From contig NZ_CP009654.1 of assembly GCF_001880225.1 (NCBI RefSeq), positions 186,001 to 250,000 on the forward strand: 64,000 bases of DNA. Reading direction: 5' to 3'. Each line of letters begins with the position of its first letter. Positions within the stretch are counted from its first letter, which is position 1. Shown here in pieces: positions 58,003-64,000 of this stretch. The stretch is from Francisella frigiditurris (GTDB lineage Bacteria > Pseudomonadota > Gammaproteobacteria > Francisellales > Francisellaceae). Below the pieces are notes generated by a model, which was not told where the DNA came from, searched no databases, and saw only the letters and a list, made by a program, of their open reading frames with translations. The position numbers and the translations under genes were made by a program.

Positions 58003-58647
58003 ATGATGACTGCTAGATTTAATCCTAAAAAATTAATTTCATTTACTACTATATCAGTAGCTGTTTTATTTTTCATTACATATATAGTTTCTGTCATAAA
58101 TGGTCATAATCAATTATGCCTTCCTTTTATATCAGGTTGTTCTGATATTACACATGCTGGTTTCTTTCCATATGAATCATATATGTTAAAAGCGATTTTA
58201 ATACCTACTGCAACATTAATGGCTGTAATTTTCTTTTTCATAAAAGAATGGTTAATTCATATAAGCAGCAATAACCCTAAAGTTACTAAACAAGCAAACA
58301 TAATGCTATGGATATCAACTATTGGCTGCATAGGCTTAGTAATAGGTACAGCAGTAATAGACGGTGATAAAACCATTATGCAACTTCATTTAAAAGCTGT
58401 AGGAATATTTTTTGTATCGATGACAATCTGCCAAGTTTGGTACACCATAATAGAAAGTAAATATACAAGCAAAGTTAATAAACTACCTGTAACACTAAGA
58501 AGAATAGCTATAGGAATTACTTTAATAGTGGCTATTGTTTCACTTTTTATGGCTCAAACATATAAGAATCAAAGCATTGTCGAATGGTGGGGAGTTTACT
58601 CTTTAATCTTCTGGTTCTGGACTTTTTCTCTAAATAAAGAAAAATAA
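58003..58647 (+). CDS. Six-helix membrane protein, Frag1/DRAM/Sfk1-like
   Basis: 214 residues, about six transmembrane helices. The loop after TM1 (INGHNQLCLPFISGCSDITHAGFFPYES, residues ~32-59) contains a Cys pair and a Pro-rich region as in the Frag1/DRAM/Sfk1 family, and the C-terminus has EWWGVYSLIFWFWTF. Function of bacterial members is unknown. Two consecutive ATG codons at 58003 leave the exact start open. Confidence 0.55.
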   Translation: MMTARFNPKKLISFTTISVAVLFFITYIVSVINGHNQLCLPFISGCSDITHAGFFPYESYMLKAILIPTATLMAVIFFFIKEWLIHISSNNPKVTKQANIMLWISTIGCIGLVIGTAVIDGDKTIMQLHLKAVGIFFVSMTICQVWYTIIESKYTSKVNKLPVTLRRIAIGITLIVAIVSLFMAQTYKNQSIVEWWGVYSLIFWFWTFSLNKEK

Positions 58648-58724
58648 TACGCCATATTTTTCTTTGTATACACTCTAAATCTTCAATATTCTTCTAATAT
58701 AATTCATATAAATTTATAGTAAGT

Positions 58725-59381
58725 ATGTCTATAAACACTTTACTAAATAATCAAAACTTACAAACCTATATTGATGAGAGCTCTATTAACTTAAGCCCTA
58801 TAGTTATGGAGCTTTTTGAAAACGCTCAGAGTGATGAATACTCTCATATGCTTAGTTCTCCAAATCAGATTCAAATGATAAGCCTTATAATAAAAATGCT
58901 TAATGCTAAGCTAATATTAGAAGTTGGAGTTTTTAGAGGTTTTGGGACTTTAGCAATGGCTGAAGCTTTACCAGATAATGGCAAAATATATGCTTGTGAC
59001 ATAAATGATAGTTTTATAAAACCATATATAAAATACTGGGAAAAAGCGAATGTAAAAGACAAAATTCAGTTACACATAGCCCCTGCTCTAGAGACTTTAG
59101 AAAAACTGCAAAAAGATGGCTTAAAACTTGACTTCATCTATATTGATGCTGATAAAGAAAACTATATTAACTATTATGAAGAGTCTTTAAAACTACTGAA
59201 TAATGGTGGAGTTATAGCTATTGATAATGTTCTTTGGTCTGGCAAAGTAGCTGATAAAAATCATATAGACTCACAAACAGAAACTATTAGAAAACTAAAC
59301 TCTATAATTCACAACGATAGTCGTGTTGATGCTTGTATTATTCCAATTGGGGACGGGGTTAACCTAATAAGAAAAAGGTAG
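58725..59381 (+). CDS. SAM-dependent O-methyltransferase, class I (catechol O-methyltransferase-like, family 3)
   Basis: 218 residues. LILEVGVFRGFGTLAMAEAL is the SAM loop, ACDINDSF the acidic end of beta 2, and YIDADKENYINYYEE with AIDNVLWSGKV gives the Asp-Asp-Asn metal site. Metal-dependent catechol-type O-methyltransferases of this family act on small hydroxylated acceptors. Substrate unknown; monocistronic. Confidence 0.87.
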   Translation: MSINTLLNNQNLQTYIDESSINLSPIVMELFENAQSDEYSHMLSSPNQIQMISLIIKMLNAKLILEVGVFRGFGTLAMAEALPDNGKIYACDINDSFIKPYIKYWEKANVKDKIQLHIAPALETLEKLQKDGLKLDFIYIDADKENYINYYEESLKLLNNGGVIAIDNVLWSGKVADKNHIDSQTETIRKLNSIIHNDSRVDACIIPIGDGVNLIRKR

Positions 59382-59449
59382 CCTTTTGCTTGAAGACCTT
59401 CACTAACCTAAATATACTTTAAGTCAGTACTTACTATATTTAAATAGCT

Positions 59450-60721
59450 ATGCTTAATCGTACAAAAATATATTTTCTAACCTTAATTAGTTTATTCTGC
59501 TTTAATAATTTATATGCTATTGGAGATATAAATTATGATGAAAGTAAAGTTCCTGAATATAAGCTGGTAGATCCTTTAACTATGGAAAATGATGAAAAGG
59601 TTACTAATCCTGAACAATGGCAAAAGAGACGTTTAGAAATAATTAAACTATTTAAAGATAACGTTTATGGCAATGTCCCAAATGATAATGTTTCAATAAG
59701 CTACAAGATTACTCAAAAAGACGATAATGCTTTAAATGGAAAAGCTATTGAACAGCAAGCTGAAGTTACTATAGGAGAAACTAAAGTATACTTATTAATG
59801 TACTTTCCTAAACAAGGTAAAGAAAACTATCCTGTATTTTTAGGGTATAACTTTTGTGGAAATCAAAGCATCACAAAAGATTCTAAAGTACTAATAGACT
59901 CTAACTGGGCTAACTCTAGCATTTGTCAAAAGCCTGATGATCCTGCTGGAGCTGTTGTTGATGATAAATTCACAGAAAAATCTAGAGGTATAAGGGCTTA
60001 TAGATATAGCTTAGGAGATATTATAGATAACGGTTATGGTTTTGTAACAGCATATTATGGAGATGTCGCACCTGACAGTCCCGATAAAGTTTATGACAAT
60101 GTCTCTTCTAGCATTAAAGATCCAAAACAATACTCTGCTATTAGCCTATGGTCATGGGGACTGATAGAAATTTCAAAAGCTTTAAAAGATGAGCCGCTTG
60201 TTAATCAGAAAGAGATACTTGTATATGGTTTTTCTAGACTAGGGAAAGCTGCTTTATGGGCAGGAGCTTTAGATCAAAATTTTGCTATGGTTATATCCGT
60301 TGATTCTGGAATGGGTGGAGCTAGCTTAACAAAAAGAGAATATGGCGAAACTGTATATTCTATAAACACTGAGTTCCCTCATTGGTTCTCAGATAACTTC
60401 AAAAAGTATAATAGTGATCCACAATCTTTACCACTTGATCAGCATATGTTGTTATCTTTAATAGCTCCTAGACCTCTATATGTCGCTAGTGCAAATGATG
60501 ACCAATGGGCAGATCCAAAAGGAGAATTCCTATCTGCAAAAGCAACCACTCCAGTTTATGCTTTATTTGGAGAAGAGGTTACTTTACCAGCTGAGCAACC
60601 AAAAGTTGATGATCCGAAAATAGGCATAGTAAGTTATCACATCAGATCTGGAGGTCATAACCTACTTCCGTATGACTGGACTCAATTTATAAAAGCTGCA
60701 AATTTGAATATAAAAAAATAA
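59450..60721 (+). CDS. Secreted CE15-like esterase (glucuronoyl methylesterase-like)
   Basis: 423 residues. A signal peptide (residues 1-23, LFCFNNLYA) is followed by an alpha/beta hydrolase. The nucleophile is S262 in GFSRLGKAALWAGA, with ISVDSGMGGASLTKR following and a probable catalytic His403 in SGGHNLLPYDW. This matches bacterial CE15 enzymes, which split ester links between glucuronic acid and lignin or other partners; the acid residue is not assigned. Its presence in an intracellular/aquatic genus is odd. A convergent gene for a 73-aa secreted protein lies 6 bp downstream. Confidence 0.74.
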   Translation: MLNRTKIYFLTLISLFCFNNLYAIGDINYDESKVPEYKLVDPLTMENDEKVTNPEQWQKRRLEIIKLFKDNVYGNVPNDNVSISYKITQKDDNALNGKAIEQQAEVTIGETKVYLLMYFPKQGKENYPVFLGYNFCGNQSITKDSKVLIDSNWANSSICQKPDDPAGAVVDDKFTEKSRGIRAYRYSLGDIIDNGYGFVTAYYGDVAPDSPDKVYDNVSSSIKDPKQYSAISLWSWGLIEISKALKDEPLVNQKEILVYGFSRLGKAALWAGALDQNFAMVISVDSGMGGASLTKREYGETVYSINTEFPHWFSDNFKKYNSDPQSLPLDQHMLLSLIAPRPLYVASANDDQWADPKGEFLSAKATTPVYALFGEEVTLPAEQPKVDDPKIGIVSYHIRSGGHNLLPYDWTQFIKAANLNIKK

Positions 60722-60727
60722 AATTTA

Positions 60728-60949
60728 TTAAGACCTTTGCTCATCTTCCTCATCGAATTGAGGAGCATCAGGATCTTCACTCTGCTCTTGACTACTTCTC
60801 CATTTTTTATAAATAGAATAAGCATTATTTACGGTATTCTTATCAATATTGCTCTGTACAACGCCATTATTGGTAATTTGATCTGTTACAGATACTGAAA
60901 ACCCAAACATTGGTAAAATAACCATAATAGTAAACAATATTTTTTTCAC
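60728..60949 (-). CDS. Small secreted acidic protein (73 aa), unrecognised
   Basis: GTG start at 60949 behind TAGGAG. Signal peptide VKKILFTIMVILPMFGFSVS, then a short amphipathic helix (IDKNTVNNAYSIYKKW) and an acidic tail EDPDAPQFDEEDEQRS. No Cys in the mature part and no recognised family. Convergent to the CE15-like gene. Confidence 0.58.
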   Translation of the reverse strand: MKKILFTIMVILPMFGFSVSVTDQITNNGVVQSNIDKNTVNNAYSIYKKWRSSQEQSEDPDAPQFDEEDEQRS

Positions 60950-61052
60950 GACTACTCCTATAAAAAGATAATGTATCTAATTATGATTATATACTATAAA
61001 GGTTTATTGATTTTATAAAAAATAAAGATTTAGAAATTTTAAAGATTATAAA

Positions 61053-63632
61053 TTATTTAGAAAAAGTTATATTTTTATTTTCATCAACATTAACTATGAT
61101 TTTCTCACCAGCCTTAAATTCTCCATCTAAAAGTTTTAAAGCTAATGGGTTTTCTAAGTTAGTCTGTATAGCTCTTTTCAGTGGTCTTGCCCCAAATACA
61201 GGATCAAAACCAGCTTCTGCCAACTTATCCATAGCTTCTGGAGTAACTTCTAAGCCTATTTCCAAGTCTCTTAAGCGTTTCTCTAAACGCTTAATCTGAA
61301 TCTTAGCTATCTGAGCTATCATTTCTTTATCTAAAGGTTCAAATACAATAGCATCATCAACTCTGTTTACAAATTCTGGTCTAAAGTGTGTTAATACCAT
61401 TTCCATAACAGCTGATTTAACTTTATCATAATCCTCACCTTGCATTTCTTGTATTCTATGAGAGCCAAGGTTCGATGTCATAACTATCACAGTATTCTTA
61501 AAGTCTACTGTTCTACCTTGACCATCTGTCAAACGACCATCATCCAACACTTGGAGCAAGATGTTAAATACATCAGCATGAGCTTTTTCTACCTCATCAA
61601 GAAGTATCACAGAATATGGTTTTCTTCTAACATGCTCAGTCAAATAACCACCTTGCTCATAGCCAACGTATCCTGGAGGTGCTCCTATAAGCCTAGCTAC
61701 AGAATGCTTCTCCATAAACTCTGACATATCTACCCTAAGCATTGCATTCTCATCATCAAACAAGAACTCTGCCAAAGCTTTAGTTAACTCAGTTTTACCA
61801 ACTCCTGTTGGTCCTAAAAACATAAATGAACCGATAGGTCTATTAGGATCAGATAAACCAGACCTTGATCTTCTAACAGCATTTGATACCGCTTTAATAG
61901 CTTGATTTTGCCCTATCACTCTCTTATGTAAAAATTCTTCCATGTGTAGAAGTTTTTCTTTTTCTCCTTCCATCATTTTTGATACGGGAATACCAGTTGC
62001 TTTAGATACAACATCAGCAATTTCACTTTCTGTAACAGATGTTCTAACAAGTTTAGATTCAGAAGGTTCTGCTTGTGTTTTCTCTATTTCTTTTATTTGA
62101 GCTTCTAACTCAGGAATTTTCCCATATTGCAGTTCAGCCATTTTACTTAAATCGCCTGCTCTTTGATATTTTTCAAGCTCGAACTTAGCTTTTTCTAGTT
62201 TTTCTTTTAGCTCACTAGTACCTTGCATTTTAAGCTTTTCAGCCTTCCAAAGCTCTTCAAAACCTTTATATTCAGACTCTAGTCCTTTTATTTCTTCTTC
62301 TAATATTTCCAATCTCTTTCTAGTAGCTTCATCTTTTTCTTTTTTAAGCTGTTCTCTTTGCATTTTTAGCTGAATAATTCTTCTATACAGCTGTTCCATC
62401 TTTTCTGGTTTTGAATCTATTTCCATACGGATTTGGCTAGCTGCTTCATCAACTAGATCAATAGCTTTATCTGGTAGCTGTCTATCTGTTACATATCTAT
62501 GAGATAGCGTAGCTGCAGCAACTATTGCAGAGTCAGTTATATTCACACCATGATGCAGTTCATATCTTTCTTTAAGACCTCTTAAAATAGCTATAGTATC
62601 TTCCACAGTTGGCTCATCAACTAAAACCTTTTGAAACCTTCTTTCTAATGCAGCATCTTTCTCTACATATTCACGATACTCATCTAAAGTTGTCGCCCCA
62701 ACGCACTTTAATTCGCCTCTAGCTAGTGCTGGTTTAAGCATATTCCCAGCATCCATAGAGCCTTCTGCTTTACCAGCTCCCACCATAGTATGTAACTCAT
62801 CTATAAATAGGATTACATTACCTTCCTGCTTAGATAACTCTTTTAATACAGCTTTTAAACGCTCTTCAAAATCCCCTCTAAACTTAGCTCCTGCTAATAA
62901 TGCACCCATATCCAAAGATAATACTTTTTTACCTTTAACTCCTTCAGGAACTTCATTATTAACTATTCTTTGTGCCAATCCCTCAACTATTGCGGTTTTA
63001 CCAACACCTGGCTCACCTATTAGTACAGGGTTATTCTTTGTTCTTCTCTGTAATACCTGTATAGTTCTACGGATTTCACTATCTCTACCAATAATTGGAT
63101 CTATCTTTCCTTTTCTTGCTAGCTCTGTTAAATCAACTGTATATTTATCTAAAGCACCTTTAACATCTTCTTGATTTTGACTACTCACTTTCTCTCCTCC
63201 GCGATAATCATTTACCGCTTTTATAACTCTCTCTTTTGTAATACCAAATTTATTATATAAACTAGTTAAGCTTTTATCCTCAATTGAAGCTTGCAAAAAT
63301 AATTCACTTGAAACAAAATCATCTCCATTTTCTTTTGCATGGCTCATCATTTTTTGCAAATCTAAAACTAAATCTCTTGATGGTTGAATTTGCTGTGAGC
63401 TTTCACTTCCTAATACAGCAACATTTTCAACAGCATCATTTACTGCTTGCTCAAATTTAGAAAGACTTACTCCACAGACACTTAATATAGCTTTTGCAAC
63501 ACTATCATTTTGATCTAGCAAAGCTTTTAGTACATGTATAGACCCAAACTCTGTTGCTTTCTGCTGAAATGCGTAAGACTGCCCTTCTGCTAAAGCTTCT
63601 TGAAACTTAGTTGTAAACTTATTTATATCCAT
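61053..63632 (-). CDS. clpB: ClpB disaggregase
   Basis: 859 residues: N-domain (1-145), AAA1 with GEPGVGKT (206-213), coiled-coil middle domain (~410-525, rich in Glu/Lys) and AAA2 with [14 protein letters not shown] (~605). [13 protein letters not shown] and LLDEVEKAH are the Walker B motifs. It resolubilises aggregated proteins with DnaK. ClpB is important for Francisella stress survival and virulence, where it is linked to type VI sheath disassembly (established). A heat-shock-like promoter is seen upstream. Confidence 0.97.
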   Translation of the reverse strand: MDINKFTTKFQEALAEGQSYAFQQKATEFGSIHVLKALLDQNDSVAKAILSVCGVSLSKFEQAVNDAVENVAVLGSESSQQIQPSRDLVLDLQKMMSHAKENGDDFVSSELFLQASIEDKSLTSLYNKFGITKERVIKAVNDYRGGEKVSSQNQEDVKGALDKYTVDLTELARKGKIDPIIGRDSEIRRTIQVLQRRTKNNPVLIGEPGVGKTAIVEGLAQRIVNNEVPEGVKGKKVLSLDMGALLAGAKFRGDFEERLKAVLKELSKQEGNVILFIDELHTMVGAGKAEGSMDAGNMLKPALARGELKCVGATTLDEYREYVEKDAALERRFQKVLVDEPTVEDTIAILRGLKERYELHHGVNITDSAIVAAATLSHRYVTDRQLPDKAIDLVDEAASQIRMEIDSKPEKMEQLYRRIIQLKMQREQLKKEKDEATRKRLEILEEEIKGLESEYKGFEELWKAEKLKMQGTSELKEKLEKAKFELEKYQRAGDLSKMAELQYGKIPELEAQIKEIEKTQAEPSESKLVRTSVTESEIADVVSKATGIPVSKMMEGEKEKLLHMEEFLHKRVIGQNQAIKAVSNAVRRSRSGLSDPNRPIGSFMFLGPTGVGKTELTKALAEFLFDDENAMLRVDMSEFMEKHSVARLIGAPPGYVGYEQGGYLTEHVRRKPYSVILLDEVEKAHADVFNILLQVLDDGRLTDGQGRTVDFKNTVIVMTSNLGSHRIQEMQGEDYDKVKSAVMEMVLTHFRPEFVNRVDDAIVFEPLDKEMIAQIAKIQIKRLEKRLRDLEIGLEVTPEAMDKLAEAGFDPVFGARPLKRAIQTNLENPLALKLLDGEFKAGEKIIVNVDENKNITFSK

Positions 63633-63656
63633 TACTTATATTCCCCTTATAAAATA

Positions 63657-63671
63657 AAGTCCTTAAGACTT
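63657..63671 (-). repeat. Inverted repeat in the clpB leader
   Basis: AAGTC-CTTAA-GACTT, a 5-5-5 dyad between promoter and ribosome-binding site (AAGGGGAA). In RNA it would be a weak hairpin that could act as a thermosensor or operator; the evidence is only the symmetry. Confidence 0.35.
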
Positions 63672-63682
63672 ATATCTATATA

Positions 63683-63709
63683 ACTAAGGGCAAAGGATTT
63701 TTTTTCAAG
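63683..63709 (-). promoter_or_regulatory. Sigma-32-like (heat-shock) promoter of clpB
   Basis: Minus strand: CTTGAA (63709-63704), a 13-bp spacer, and CCCTTAGT (63690-63683). This fits the sigma-32 pattern CTTGAA-N(11-16)-CCCCATnT, with the -10 imperfect. It lies about 50 bp before the clpB ATG. Confidence 0.6.
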
Positions 63710-63718
63710 ATATATTTT

Positions 63719-64000
63719 TTAAGATAGTGCTGAAGTTAGTAGTGGAGATATGGTTAAAACGATACCAACAAAAATTATAAAATAGATACTCTTTGTCCTA
63801 TAACTTTTAAGACTTGGTGTTTTAAAAACTATATATGCTGGAATTAAGCACCCTAAAATACCAAATATAGGACCTGATAAAGGCACCAGCTTATATACTG
63901 GTGCTTGGAAAACTATAGAAAGCCATGTAATTAAGAATATTACTACAACCACAGTGACATCCATAAATTTAGAATTGCTCTGCTTTTCTAAGCCAACTCT
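63719..64000 (-). CDS. HAAAP/SdaC-like amino acid transporter, C-terminal fragment
   Basis: The frame is open to the window edge (about 93 residues), so the 5' part lies outside; the Met at 63964 is internal. VPLSGPIFGILGCLIPAYIVFKTPSLKSY resembles the last helices of SdaC-type serine transporters (SLGGPIIAMILFLMPMYAI in E. coli, from memory). It ends TAA at 63719, convergent-free, upstream of clpB in the same direction. Confidence 0.72.
   Translation of the reverse strand, partial: RVGLEKQSNSKFMDVTVVVVIFLITWLSIVFQAPVYKLVPLSGPIFGILGCLIPAYIVFKTPSLKSYRTKSIYFIIFVGIVLTISPLLTSALS

Overview
This is an AT-rich (roughly one third G+C) gammaproteobacterial chromosome segment. Gene families and local gene order point to Francisella: efp-orn, a pilin, tandem lpxL genes, yidC-yidD-rnpA-rpmH, several HAAAP amino acid permeases, and repeated Bcr/CflA-type transporters. 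The type IV pilin and secreted-protein content suggests an environmental or fish-associated lineage rather than F. tularensis itself. The genus is inferred with good confidence and the species is not resolved. There is no rRNA, IS element, prophage or CRISPR array, and no gene-free stretch reaches 300 bp.

Layout. 1-8.3 kb: 3' end of trhP, a 39-aa membrane peptide, a Bcr/CflA exporter, NhaD, an SbmA/BacA-like ABC protein, a KimA-type permease and ObgE. 8.5-16.9 kb: cytochrome b561, a frameshifted CPBP protease gene, the threonine pathway (thrA-thrB-thrC with divergent asd) and an aromatic amino acid permease. 17-24.2 kb: two divergent three-gene minor-pilin cassettes facing away from a shared 188-bp control region, the most distinctive part of the window. 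24.2-35.7 kb: tyrA, dtd, tRNA-Glu, ppdK, orn, efp, a pilin, two lpxL-like genes, yidC, yidD, rnpA, rpmH and a second HAAAP permease. 35.8-41.5 kb: rsmG, a PLP-homeostasis protein, a LysR regulator with a divergent MFS exporter, a tandem Usp protein and an MHS-type MFS symporter. 41.5-50.3 kb: a PLD-helicase-DUF3427-like protein, a secreted RCC1-repeat protein, murC-rsmI-HAD, aroE-MBL hydrolase and a lipoprotein. 50.4-64 kb: ettA, a short pilin coupled to a Cys/Trp-rich secreted peptide, nhaA, an EEP phosphohydrolase, two plsC paralogues, gmhB, fdxA, small secreted proteins, a Frag1-like membrane protein, an O-methyltransferase, a CE15-like esterase, clpB with a candidate sigma-32 promoter, and the 3' end of a SdaC-like transporter.

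The genes work together in several groups. thrA, thrB, thrC and asd make threonine from aspartate. NhaD, NhaA and the KimA-type permease handle Na+/H+ and K+. The lpxL pair, plsC pair, yidC, murC and gmhB serve the envelope. Eight pilin-like genes (two divergent trios and two single genes) imply elaboration of type IV pili or a related secretion pseudopilus. Genes are tightly packed, with stop/start overlaps of 1-11 bp inside operons and several convergent 3' overlaps.
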